Assembly: GCA_044463945.1 (NCBI GenBank)
Contig: JBIQLW010000019.1
Location: 1-64,000, forward strand
From: 62-47 sp044463945
GTDB lineage: Bacteria; Pseudomonadota; Alphaproteobacteria; Rhizobiales; Xanthobacteraceae
Reading direction: 5' to 3'
Length of the DNA stretch: 64,000 nucleotides
The first letter of the stretch is position 1; the number at the start of each line of letters is the position of its first letter. Made by a program: the position numbers and the translations under genes. Positions 42,819-50,603 of this stretch are shown one piece after another. The notes below the pieces were generated by a model. That model was not told the DNA's origin, ran no database searches, and saw only the letters and a list, made by a program, of their open reading frames with translations.

Positions 42819-44036
42819 CTAGGCGACCCGCTTCCGGGAAACGTCGGCCTCGGGCGTGAGCCAGCGCCCGATCCTGCGCCATGCGCTTGCCAGCGTCGCC
42901 GCGCCCATGAACAGGCTCAGGTGCCGGCAGGGCTCGACGATGGTGACGATATCGGCCGGCGGCGTGCCGATCAGCCGCCGCGTGGCAAGCACCTGTTCCG
43001 GCGCCACCACCTCGTCGTCGCGTCCGGCCAGGAGGCAGGTCGGCATCGTCACGCGGCGCAGGTCGATCTCGCGGCCGAGCGCCGTGAAGCGGTTTCGCGC
43101 GATGCGATTCTCCTTGTACAGCGCATGCACCACCTGAAGGTAGAACGTCCCCGGCAGATCGACCGCCGCCACGTTCCAGCGCCGGAACTGGCGCTCCAGC
43201 TCAATGCGGCGCTGCTGGTCGGTCGCGGGCGGAATCTGGAGCACCTGTTCGATGTCGGCGGCGGTCGGCAGCACGCTCCACGCCTTCAACAGGTGGCGGC
43301 CGCTGACCAGGCCGTCGCCGGCGCGGACCATGTGCTCGAACCACGCCAGCGGCGTGCCGGCGACGAACCGGCTCAGCCCCGACGACGCCGCGGCGATGTC
43401 CACCGGCGCGCCGGCGATCGCCAGCCGATTCACCTTCTCGGGAAAGCGGGCGGCGTAGACCAGCGCCAGCCAGCCGCCCTGGCACAGGCCGACGAGGTTG
43501 ACCGGGGCCTTGAGATCGTCCACCGCGACGTTGAGGTCGGCGAGATAGGTGTCGATCGAGAAGTGGCGCATCTCGGCGGTCGCCGACCGCCAGTCGGTGG
43601 CGAACAGGCGAGGCAGGCCGGCGTCGAGCAGGGTTTCGATCACGCTGTGGCGGGCCGCGAAATCGGCGACGGTCGCGCGATGCAGCGCGAACGGCGCGCA
43701 CACCAGCGTCGCCGGCTCCGCGTTGTCGAAAGACGTGCTGTCGCCGGACGCGGCGTCGCGGGAGAAGTCGCGGAGCAGCATCGACGGCAGCGCGAGCCGC
43801 ACCGTACTGGGCGTTGCCCAGTCCGGCGGCGGGCCGTCATCGTCCTTGCCGCTCAGCGCCGTGGTCATGGCGTCGAACACGGCGGCGGTCGCTTGCCCGA
43901 CGGAGGCGGCGGCGGCGAACGGCCACAACAGCGAGGCGAAAGGCGCGGACAGCTCTGGCCGCGCCGCCGCATGGCGCGTGTCGCCTCCGGCCCCGGCGTT
44001 GCGATCGCGGTCTTGCGAATGCTGGCGGTCCGACAT
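42819..44036 (-). CDS. PhaC/PhaZ-like alpha/beta hydrolase
   Basis: A 405-residue alpha/beta-hydrolase related to PHA synthases. The nucleophile is Cys185 in GLCQGGWLAL, at the place of the PhaC lipase-like box. Asp340 or Asp341 (AGRDDEVV) and His372 (PCRHLSLFMG) complete a Cys-Asp-His triad. It is 230 residues shorter than the neighbouring PhaC because it lacks the large N-terminal domain, so it may be a depolymerase, a thioesterase-like polymer modifier or a second synthase subunit. The longer open frame to 44810 is rejected: the MSDRQH start gives a clean N-terminus. Last gene of the phaC-phasin-hydrolase series. Confidence 0.82.
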   Translation of the reverse strand: MSDRQHSQDRDRNAGAGGDTRHAAARPELSAPFASLLWPFAAAASVGQATAAVFDAMTTALSGKDDDGPPPDWATPSTVRLALPSMLLRDFSRDAASGDSTSFDNAEPATLVCAPFALHRATVADFAARHSVIETLLDAGLPRLFATDWRSATAEMRHFSIDTYLADLNVAVDDLKAPVNLVGLCQGGWLALVYAARFPEKVNRLAIAGAPVDIAAASSGLSRFVAGTPLAWFEHMVRAGDGLVSGRHLLKAWSVLPTAADIEQVLQIPPATDQQRRIELERQFRRWNVAAVDLPGTFYLQVVHALYKENRIARNRFTALGREIDLRRVTMPTCLLAGRDDEVVAPEQVLATRRLIGTPPADIVTIVEPCRHLSLFMGAATLASAWRRIGRWLTPEADVSRKRVA

Positions 44037-44101
44037 CGAGAGCCTCCGTCGCGCGAGGGGAAGGCAGGTGGCCGGGGCGGTCCCGGCCCGGAAGACGATC
44101 G

Positions 44102-44473
44102 TTATCCTTGATCCCGATTGGGCCAGCTCTGTTGCCACAACCGCGCGTTGGCCTTCAGCAGGTCTTCGCTGTCCTTGAACAGGCGGCGGGTCGAGTCGTT
44201 GACGATCTGAAGCTGGCGATTGGCGAATTCCTGATAGAGCGCGGTGGCGTCGGGGCCGGATCGCGCCGCGGCGAGGCGGCCGAAGAATTCGGAGATCAGC
44301 GCGGCTTCCGATTGCGCCTGATCGAGCCACACCTGGCTGATCCGCGCCGCCGCCTCCCAGTATTGCCGCTGCGTTTCCGCAAGCGTGTCCAGTTGTTTCT
44401 TGGTGATCTCGGAGAGCTGGTTCTGGAGATGCTGCGGGTCGGGAAAATTGCCGAACGGTGAAGCCTGGGACAT
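44102..44473 (-). CDS. Phasin-like granule-associated protein
   Basis: A 123-residue, almost fully helical amphipathic protein (EITKKQLDTLAETQRQYWEA, LISEFFGRLAAARSGPD) with no cysteines or signal sequence. This is the usual look of a phasin that coats polyhydroxyalkanoate granules. It sits between the two PhaC-type genes on the same strand, which supports the call. Start at ATG 44473, preceded by AAGGAAGG. Confidence 0.78.
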   Translation of the reverse strand: MSQASPFGNFPDPQHLQNQLSEITKKQLDTLAETQRQYWEAAARISQVWLDQAQSEAALISEFFGRLAAARSGPDATALYQEFANRQLQIVNDSTRRLFKDSEDLLKANARLWQQSWPNRDQG

Positions 44474-44553
44474 ATGCGCCTTCCTTCTGCGGAATCGTGA
44501 AGATTCGGAATCGGTCAAGTCCGGGCCGGCGTGGACGGTTTCGTCGCCACACA

Positions 44554-46467
44554 TTAACCCTGAAGCACGTAGAATCCCGGCGCGTCATAAGGCCGCCGGC
44601 CGTCTTTCGGCGAGTTGTCGATCGCCCGCGCCGCGACGCGCGCGCCGGAGCGCGCATCGAGCCAGGCGATCCATTCCGGCCACCACGAGCCGTCCTTGCG
44701 CGCGGCGGTTGCGAGAAACTGGTCGGGATCGCTGTAGCGCTCGCCGGCGCGGCGGGTCGCGATCTGGAAGCTGCGCCCCTTGTGCCCCGGTTCGGACACG
44801 ATGCCGGCATTGTGGCCGCCGGTGGTGAGCGCGAAGGTGATCTCGCAGTCGGTCAGCAAGTGGATCTTGTAGGTCGAGCGCCACGGCGCAACATGGTCGG
44901 TCACGGTGCCGACCGCGAAGATCGGCAGATCGATGTCGGTAAGCGCCACCGGCTTGTTGTCCCCGGTGCGGAAGCGGCCCTCCGCGAGATCGTCGCCGAG
45001 GAACAGTTGCCGCAAGTATTCCGAGTGCATCCGGTAGGGCATCCGGGTGGCGTCGGCGTTCCATGCCATCAGGTCGGTCATCGGCTGGCGTTCGCCCATC
45101 AGGTATTCCTTGACAATGCGCGACCACACCAGATCGTTCGAGCGCAGCATCTGGAACGCGCCGGCCATCTGGCGGCTGTCGAGAAAGCCCTGCTCCCACA
45201 TCATGTCTTCAAGGAAGGCGAGCTGGCTTTCGTTGATGAACAACGTCAATTCGCCCGCCTCGGTGAAGTCGGTCTGCGCCGCGAACAGCGTCATCGAGCG
45301 CAGCCGGTCGTCGCCGTCGCGCGCCATCGCGGCGGCGGCGATCGACAATAGCGTGCCGCCGAGGCAATAGCCGACCGCGTGGACCTTCTGATCGGGAACC
45401 GCGGCGGCGACGGCGTCGAGCGCCGCCATGACGCCGCGCTCGCGATAGTCGTCCATGCCGAGGTCGCGATCGCCGGAATCGGGGTTCTTCCAGGAGATCA
45501 TGAACACGGTGTAGCCGTGATCGACGAGGTACTTCACCAGCGAGTTGTGCGGCGACAGATCGAGGATGTAGTACTTCATGATCCAGGCCGGCACGATCAG
45601 CACTGGCTCGGGCCGCACCGTGCCGGTCGCGGGTTCGTACTGGATCAGTTCGATCAGCCGGTTGCGGTAGATGACCTTGCCCGGCGTCACCGCGACGTCC
45701 CTGCCGACCACGAACTCGTCGCTGTCGGCGGCGGGGGCGCCGCTCACCGTCCGCTCCCAGTCCTCCACAAGGTTGCGGAGGCCATCGGCGAAGTTCATCC
45801 CGCCGGATTGCAGCGTCCGTTGCAGGATTTCGGGATTGGTCAGGGGGAAATTCGACGGCGACATCATGTCGAGGATCTGGCGCGCCGCGAACTCGACCAT
45901 GTTCTCGTGCTGGCGCGAGACGCCGCGGATCCCGGTGGTGGCGTTGTGCCACCATTGCTGCTGAAGCAGGAACGACTGCGAGATGAAGTTGTAGGGCCAG
46001 CGCTGCCAGGCGGGGTCGGCGAAGCGCTTGTCTTGCGGCAGCGGCTCGATGCAGCAGGCGGGCGACGGCCCCGGCGTCGCGCAGTGCGCGGCGTAACTGG
46101 TGAAGCGCACGGCCTTGCGGAACGCCTTGTCGATGAGCTGAAGCTGCTTGCCGGGTGAAAAGGCGAGGTGGATGGCCCAGTCGAAATACGCTTGCGTCAG
46201 CGCCGCCGGCGACAGCCCCAGCGTGACGCGGGCGATGGCGGCGTGGAACGAGCGGTCCATGACCTCGGACATCGCGGTCACCGCGTAGGATTCCGGCGTG
46301 CGGGTTTTGCGCGGCGCTCCGGGCTTGCGGTCGTCGGCCTGCGGCGCGCGGTAATTTGCCAGCGACAGCACCGGCGCGGGCAGGGCGGGCGCGGCGGTCG
46401 CGCGGCTGTCGGAGCCGTTGCCGTTGGTCAGGCCGGGCGCTTGCGGGATCGGGTCGCGCTGGGTCAT
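44554..46467 (-). CDS. phaC: Class I poly(3-hydroxyalkanoate) synthase
   Basis: Polymerises 3-hydroxyacyl-CoA into storage polyester. The 637-residue protein has the N-terminal PhaC domain and the catalytic triad Cys368 (GYCLGGTL), Asp524 (TVTDHVAPW) and His552 (GGHNAGI). It also has the SWKNPDSGDRDLGMDDY segment typical of class I enzymes. A Pro/Ala/Ser-rich N-terminal leader of about 55 residues is longer than usual. The start is ATG 46467, about 9 bases after AGAAGG; another ATG three codons earlier is too close. A FixK-type box lies 84-97 bases upstream, which suggests induction at low oxygen. Confidence 0.95.
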   Translation of the reverse strand: MTQRDPIPQAPGLTNGNGSDSRATAAPALPAPVLSLANYRAPQADDRKPGAPRKTRTPESYAVTAMSEVMDRSFHAAIARVTLGLSPAALTQAYFDWAIHLAFSPGKQLQLIDKAFRKAVRFTSYAAHCATPGPSPACCIEPLPQDKRFADPAWQRWPYNFISQSFLLQQQWWHNATTGIRGVSRQHENMVEFAARQILDMMSPSNFPLTNPEILQRTLQSGGMNFADGLRNLVEDWERTVSGAPAADSDEFVVGRDVAVTPGKVIYRNRLIELIQYEPATGTVRPEPVLIVPAWIMKYYILDLSPHNSLVKYLVDHGYTVFMISWKNPDSGDRDLGMDDYRERGVMAALDAVAAAVPDQKVHAVGYCLGGTLLSIAAAAMARDGDDRLRSMTLFAAQTDFTEAGELTLFINESQLAFLEDMMWEQGFLDSRQMAGAFQMLRSNDLVWSRIVKEYLMGERQPMTDLMAWNADATRMPYRMHSEYLRQLFLGDDLAEGRFRTGDNKPVALTDIDLPIFAVGTVTDHVAPWRSTYKIHLLTDCEITFALTTGGHNAGIVSEPGHKGRSFQIATRRAGERYSDPDQFLATAARKDGSWWPEWIAWLDARSGARVAARAIDNSPKDGRRPYDAPGFYVLQG

Positions 46468-46550
46468 CGGCGGCATCCTTCTCTTGCCGTCAGCAGGAAA
46501 TACCTGCGCGGGCCGCTTGCATCAGAATAGCCGCCGCGGCCGACGCCGGT

Positions 46551-46564
46551 TTGATAAGGGTCAA
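46551..46564 (-). promoter_or_regulatory. FixK/FNR box upstream of phaC
   Basis: TTGATAAGGGTCAA matches TTGAT-N4-ATCAA with one mismatch. Its centre is about 90 bases before the phaC start. With activation from -41.5 the transcript would have a leader of about 50 bases. Confidence 0.65.
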
Positions 46565-46669
46565 TCAATCCGGCGATCGTCGCGCCGGATTTTTCAAGTG
46601 TACCGCGTTCGCGCCCGCTTCAGGCTGCCGCGATGACGCGATCACGGCAATGTCATCGCACGCGCGCCG

Positions 46670-47356
46670 TTACGCATTCATGACGCGCAGGCGCTGGCGG
46701 TTGCGCAGCATGATCTGGCGCGCGCCGGAGAGATCGAGAATTTTCTCGTCGCGCAATTCCGAGAGCGTGCGCGACACGGTTTCCAGCGTCAGCCCGAGAT
46801 AGTCGCCGATGTCGCGACGGCACATCGGCAGCGCCACCATGCCGGCGGCCGACAGGCGGTTGTCCATTTCCAGCAGGAACGCGGCGACGCGCTCCCGCGC
46901 GGTCTTGCGCCCGAGCAGCAGCATGTGGTTCTCGGCGTGGCGGAGATCGTCGGCGGTGATGGTCCAGAGCTGCCGGGTGAGGCCGACGTCGGTCGCGGCC
47001 GCCTGTTCCAGGTTCTGCCGCTTCACCAGGCGGACGGTGGTCCTGACGATCGCCTCGGCGGTCAGGCGGTGGTTCGATCCGGACTCCAGCCCGAACACGT
47101 CGCCCGGCAGGTGGAACGCGCCGATCTGGCGGCGGCCGTCGGACAACAGCTTGTAGGTGCGCACCGCGCCGCGCAGCACCTGATAGACGTAGCGGGAGGG
47201 CTCGTCCTCGCCGTAGATTTCCGCGTCGCGCTGATAGGTGTATTCGGTGGCCGCGAGGCAGGCGCGGCTCACCACCGGGGCGAACTTGTCGTCGATGTCG
47301 GGCAGAAATACGGCCGGGCGGGAGGCGTTGTGAACGGCGATCGCGGGCGAAAGCAT
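46670..47356 (-). CDS. fixK: FixK2-type Crp/Fnr regulator
   Basis: A 228-residue regulator without the FNR iron-sulfur cysteines. The sensory barrel is followed by the DNA-binding region RRDIGDYLGLTLETVSRTL. Cys179 just before it (LPMCRRDIG) matches the oxidation-sensitive cysteine of B. japonicum FixK2. The end SGARQIMLRNRQRLRVMNA also matches that protein. It activates genes with TTGAT-N4-ATCAA boxes under low oxygen, downstream of FixLJ. The start is ATG 47356, behind GAGGAG; an upstream ATG at 47371 overlaps that signal. The 130-base region upstream shows no FixJ site I can name. Confidence 0.93.
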   Translation of the reverse strand: MLSPAIAVHNASRPAVFLPDIDDKFAPVVSRACLAATEYTYQRDAEIYGEDEPSRYVYQVLRGAVRTYKLLSDGRRQIGAFHLPGDVFGLESGSNHRLTAEAIVRTTVRLVKRQNLEQAAATDVGLTRQLWTITADDLRHAENHMLLLGRKTARERVAAFLLEMDNRLSAAGMVALPMCRRDIGDYLGLTLETVSRTLSELRDEKILDLSGARQIMLRNRQRLRVMNA

Positions 47357-47488
47357 GGACCATCTCCTCATCGGGGTGGTCCTTGGTACGCGATACCGGC
47401 GTCGTTCAATATTGCGGCCGATATCTTAAGGGCGGCGCCCTAGGGGATTGACCGGAGTTGACGGGCCCGAACGTCTTCCGGATGGGCG

Positions 47489-47875
47489 CTAGCGGCCGGC
47501 CAGTTGCCGCACGCAGGCGACCAGGCTGTCCTCAAGATGCGGCTTCAGCAGGATATGGTCGATCCCGGCGGCGGCCGCCCGCGCTTCGAGGGAGCGGTCG
47601 GGATATCCGGTGATCAGGATCACCGGCGCGGTCATGTTGCGCTGGCGCAGCCGCGCCGCCACTTCGAGCCCGTTGATCCGCGGCATCTTGTAGTCGACCA
47701 CGAGGCAATCGACCTCAACCGGGTCGATCGTCTCCAACAGCGCCGCGGCGTCGCCGAAGGTGCGGACGGTGAAGCCGTGCGTCTCCAGCAGGAACCGCAA
47801 CGACTGGAGGACATCCGCATCGTCGTCGAGAACGCAGATCCGATAGTCCCTGAGCCCGGCGTCTTCATCTGGCAT
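47489..47875 (-). CDS. Receiver-only response regulator
   Basis: A 128-residue protein with a single receiver domain: ICVLDDDADVLQSLRFLLET, phospho-acceptor Asp in VVDYKMPRINGLE, and ITGYPDRS, then LKPHLEDSLVACV with the conserved Lys. It has no output domain. It may interfere with or relay phosphate in the FixLJ pathway, since it lies beside fixK. Starts at 47905 or 47968 are open but add no domain. The shared region with the divergent stress gene holds a perfect-spaced FixK box. Confidence 0.85.
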   Translation of the reverse strand: MPDEDAGLRDYRICVLDDDADVLQSLRFLLETHGFTVRTFGDAAALLETIDPVEVDCLVVDYKMPRINGLEVAARLRQRNMTAPVILITGYPDRSLEARAAAAGIDHILLKPHLEDSLVACVRQLAGR

Positions 47876-47927
47876 CGCGCGTCCCGTTTGGCGGCGGCTG
47901 ACCATAGGAGCGCGGCGGCCGGATGCC

Positions 47928-47941
47928 TTGATGTACGTCAA
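47928..47941. promoter_or_regulatory. FixK/FNR box between response regulator and uspA-like gene
   Basis: TTGATGTACGTCAA is a near-perfect FixK/FNR palindrome. Its centre is about 60 bases from the response-regulator start and 68 bases from the stress-protein start. At -41.5 it could serve either divergent promoter. Confidence 0.75.
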
Positions 47942-48002
47942 CATGCGGCGGACAATGCCGTGACACATACGGTCCGAAGCCCGAACTGCGGAGAGTTAGA
48001 TC

Positions 48003-48836
48003 ATGATCAAGGATATCGTCCTGCATCTCGAACACGATCCGGCGCGCGACGCGGTGCGCGACTATGCGATATCGTTTGCCGAACGTTTCGAGGCCCACCT
48101 CGCCGGCGTCGCCTTCGGTTACTATCCCGGCGTTCCCACCTTTGCGTTTCCCGGCTTCCCCGCCGATGTGATGAGCGAGATTCTCGCCGAGGGCGATGCG
48201 GCGGCCCGCGCTGCCGTCGAGCGCTTCGAGGCGGCGGCGCGGCGCAGCGGCATCTCGGTGGAGTCCCGCGTGGTGCTGCACGACGAGCAGGTGTCCCCGA
48301 CCATGTTCGCGTCGCTGGGGCGGCGCTTCGACCTCAGCGTCATCATGCAGTCCGATCCCGACGGCGACGGCCGCAACGAGCCGGTGATCGAGGCGGCGCT
48401 GTTCTCGTCCGGCCATCCGGTGGTGATCGTGCCGTACATCCACAAGGGCGCGGCGAAGCTCGACCGTATCACCTGCTGCTGGGACGGCGGCGCGACCGCC
48501 GCGCGCGCCATCAGCGACGCGTTGCCGATCCTGAGGCAGGCGCGCGTCGCCGAACTGTTCATCATCGAGAACGAGAAGACCCGCGGCGACCAGGAAATCA
48601 CCGGCGCCGACCTCGCCCAGCACCTCGCGCGCCACGGGGTCAACATCGAGATCGAAACCCGGCCGGCGGCGGACATCGATGCCGCCAACGCCATTCTCTC
48701 CCACGTCGCCGACCGTTCCTCGGACATGATCGTGATGGGCGGATACGGCCATTCGCGCTTCCGCCAGTTCGTGCTGGGCGGCACCACGCGCGATATTCTG
48801 GCGATGATGACGGTGCCGGTGTTCATGTCGCATTGA
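48003..48836 (+). CDS. Tandem universal stress protein
   Basis: A 277-residue protein made of two Usp domains. The first (about 1-140) opens with KDIVLHLEHDPARDAVRDYA. The second ends with the nucleotide-binding pattern SDMIVMGGYGHSRFRQFVLGGTTRDIL, which matches G-2x-G-9x-G-S/T. ATP binding by the second half is therefore likely and by the first unlikely. Such genes are common FixK/FNR targets that promote survival under low oxygen. The upstream box supports this. 57 bases separate it from the alcohol dehydrogenase gene. Confidence 0.93.
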   Translation: MIKDIVLHLEHDPARDAVRDYAISFAERFEAHLAGVAFGYYPGVPTFAFPGFPADVMSEILAEGDAAARAAVERFEAAARRSGISVESRVVLHDEQVSPTMFASLGRRFDLSVIMQSDPDGDGRNEPVIEAALFSSGHPVVIVPYIHKGAAKLDRITCCWDGGATAARAISDALPILRQARVAELFIIENEKTRGDQEITGADLAQHLARHGVNIEIETRPAADIDAANAILSHVADRSSDMIVMGGYGHSRFRQFVLGGTTRDILAMMTVPVFMSH

Positions 48837-48893
48837 CGCCCGATTGAGGGGCATCATTCGCGCAGTCACGCAAGGATAAGGTCCGGGCTGACG

Positions 48894-49880
48894 ATGCGGG
48901 CAATGGTTCTCGAAGGGCCGGGTCAGGCGCTGGTGTTGCGGGAACGGCCCGATCCCGTTCCCGGACCCGGCATGGTGCGGATCAGGATCAGCGCCTGCGG
49001 CGTGTGCCGGACCGATCTTCACGTCGTCGACGGCGAACTGCCCGATCTGCGCTACCCGATCGTTCCGGGCCACGAGATCGTCGGCCGGGTCGACCGGCTG
49101 GGCGAGGGGGTGAGCACGCCGCGCATCGGCGAGCGCGTCGGCATACCGTGGCTCGGCTCGACCTGCGGGGTCTGCCCCTATTGCCGCGACGGGCGGGAAA
49201 ACCTTTGCGATGCGCCGCAATTCACCGGCTACACCCGCGACGGCGGCTTCGCCACGCATGTGATCGCCGACCCGCGGTTCTGCTTTCCGCTCGGCGAGGC
49301 CGGCGACGACGTGGCGCTGGCGCCGCTGTTGTGCGCGGGCCTGATCGGCTGGCGCTCGCTGGTGATGGCGGGCGAGGGCCGCCACATCGGCATTTACGGC
49401 TTCGGCGCGGCCGGCCACATCATCGCGCAGGTGGCGGCGTGGCAGGGGCGCTCGGTCTATGCGTTCACTCGCGCCGGCGACGACGAGGCGCAGAAGCTCG
49501 CGCGCTCGCTCGGTGTGGCGTGGGCGGGGCCGTCGGAAGCGCCGCCGCCGGTGCCGCTCGATGCGGCGATCCTCTATGCGCCGGTCGGCGCGCTGGTGCC
49601 GCTGGCGTTGCGGGCGGTGCGCAAGGGCGGCCGGGTGGTGTGCGCCGGCATTCACATGTCCGACATCCCCTCGTTCCCCTATTCCATTCTGTGGGAGGAG
49701 CGGCAACTGGTTTCGGTGGCGAACCTGACGCGACGCGACGGCACCGACTTTCTCGGCGTCGCATCGCAGATCGGGCTTCGGCCGCACACCACGCCTTACC
49801 GTTTGTCGGAAGCCAACGCCGCGCTGGCCGATCTGCGCAGCGGCCGCCTGATCGGCGCGGCCGTGCTCCGGCCCGATTGA
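48894..49880 (+). CDS. Zinc-dependent alcohol dehydrogenase
   Basis: A 328-residue medium-chain dehydrogenase. Catalytic zinc ligands are Cys in GVCRTDLHVVDGE and His-Glu in VPGHEIVGRV. The structural-zinc cysteines are CGVCPYCRDGRENLC. The NAD fold is GIYGFGAAGHIIAQVA. This is the AdhA/Rv1862-like group that is often found beside universal stress and low-oxygen genes. It may remove reducing power or detoxify aldehydes under oxygen limitation. It probably shares a transcript with the stress protein. The start is ATG 48894. Confidence 0.92.
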   Translation: MRAMVLEGPGQALVLRERPDPVPGPGMVRIRISACGVCRTDLHVVDGELPDLRYPIVPGHEIVGRVDRLGEGVSTPRIGERVGIPWLGSTCGVCPYCRDGRENLCDAPQFTGYTRDGGFATHVIADPRFCFPLGEAGDDVALAPLLCAGLIGWRSLVMAGEGRHIGIYGFGAAGHIIAQVAAWQGRSVYAFTRAGDDEAQKLARSLGVAWAGPSEAPPPVPLDAAILYAPVGALVPLALRAVRKGGRVVCAGIHMSDIPSFPYSILWEERQLVSVANLTRRDGTDFLGVASQIGLRPHTTPYRLSEANAALADLRSGRLIGAAVLRPD

Positions 49881-50258
49881 GGCGGAGGCGCGAACGCGGT
49901 TCGGTTGACCTGAATCAAAAAGGCCGGCGGCGCGGATGATAGAAATAAACCGATCTCGAATTGAGAGCGATGCAAGGGCATCGCCACCTCAGGGTCTGAA
50001 CGGGAAATCGCTTTGTGCATGGATGTACAGCACGAAGATCGTCGTCCCCGCGAAGGCGGGGGCCCAGTACGCCATGGCGGGCCGGATTTTCTTCACAGGC
50101 ATCCCGGACTACTGGATGCTCCGCCTTCGCGGAGGATGACGGGTTTCATGTGGCACGTCCGTCCAAAAACGAATCTCCAGTCAGACACTCAGGATGACGC
50201 CGGCGCGCAAGCCTCAACTCCTGTTCTGGAACGGCGCCGAAGACGCCATAGGAAAATC
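49881..50258. other. 378-base intergenic region with FixK box and inserted repeat
   Basis: Besides the FixK box at 49905, the region holds a composite repeat of about 200 bases (roughly 49973-50190). It has GCATCGCCACCTCAGGGTCTG, then the arms at 50041-50072 and 50104-50141. These also occur at 14325-14500. An open frame over it (49936-50139) is repeat-derived and not a gene. Confidence 0.75.
49905..49918 (+). promoter_or_regulatory. FixK/FNR box far upstream of the cytochrome c gene
   Basis: TTGACCTGAATCAA matches the consensus with one mismatch. Its centre is about 347 bases from the next rightward gene, which is unusually far. Nearly 200 of those bases are a dispersed repeat, so the distance may have grown by insertion. 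Confidence 0.6.
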
Positions 50259-50582
50259 ATGGTCCTCGCCCGCTTCGCATCATCCGCCGTTCTCGCTGCC
50301 ATTCTTCTTGCCGCCGCCGCGCCGGCGGACGCCGCCAGCGTCCGGCAGGGGCAACAACTGGCGCGGCTTTATTGCGCTTCGTGCCACGCCATCGACAAGG
50401 TCAGTCCGAGCCCGCTCGCGATCGCGCCGCCGTTCCGCGAGTTGCACAACCGCTATCCGGTCGAGACGCTCGAGGAGGCGCTCGCGGAAGGAATCATGAC
50501 CGGGCATCCGACCATGCCGCAGTTCCGGTTCGAGCCGGATCAGATCGCCGATTTCCTTGCCTTCCTGCACTCGCTGGAATGA
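50259..50582 (+). CDS. Small periplasmic c-type cytochrome
   Basis: A 107-residue precursor with a signal peptide (MVLARFASSAVLAAILLAAA, ending near ADAAS). A single class I heme motif CASCH uses Cys39, Cys42 and His43, and the axial Met is in HPTMPQFRF. The mature protein is about 80 residues, the size of cytochrome c5/c6-like carriers. AGGAAAATC precedes ATG 50259. It could donate electrons to a CuA or cbb3-type enzyme. Its neighbourhood, with FixK boxes and hemN, suggests low-oxygen expression. Convergent with the acyl-CoA synthetase gene 21 bases away. Confidence 0.9.
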   Translation: MVLARFASSAVLAAILLAAAAPADAASVRQGQQLARLYCASCHAIDKVSPSPLAIAPPFRELHNRYPVETLEEALAEGIMTGHPTMPQFRFEPDQIADFLAFLHSLE

Positions 50583-50603
50583 CGGACAGATGGCGCCCGC
50601 CGG

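Noticed and set aside
42819..44810. A 663-residue version of the PhaC-like hydrolase
   Set aside because: The upstream part runs opposite to no gene signal and through the phasin-like and phaC genes in another frame. The hydrolase has its own start at 44036.
49936..50139. A 67-codon open frame upstream of the cytochrome c gene
   Set aside because: Its sequence is the dispersed repeat (PAKAGAQ...DYWMLRLRGG), a pattern that appears wherever the repeat is translated.
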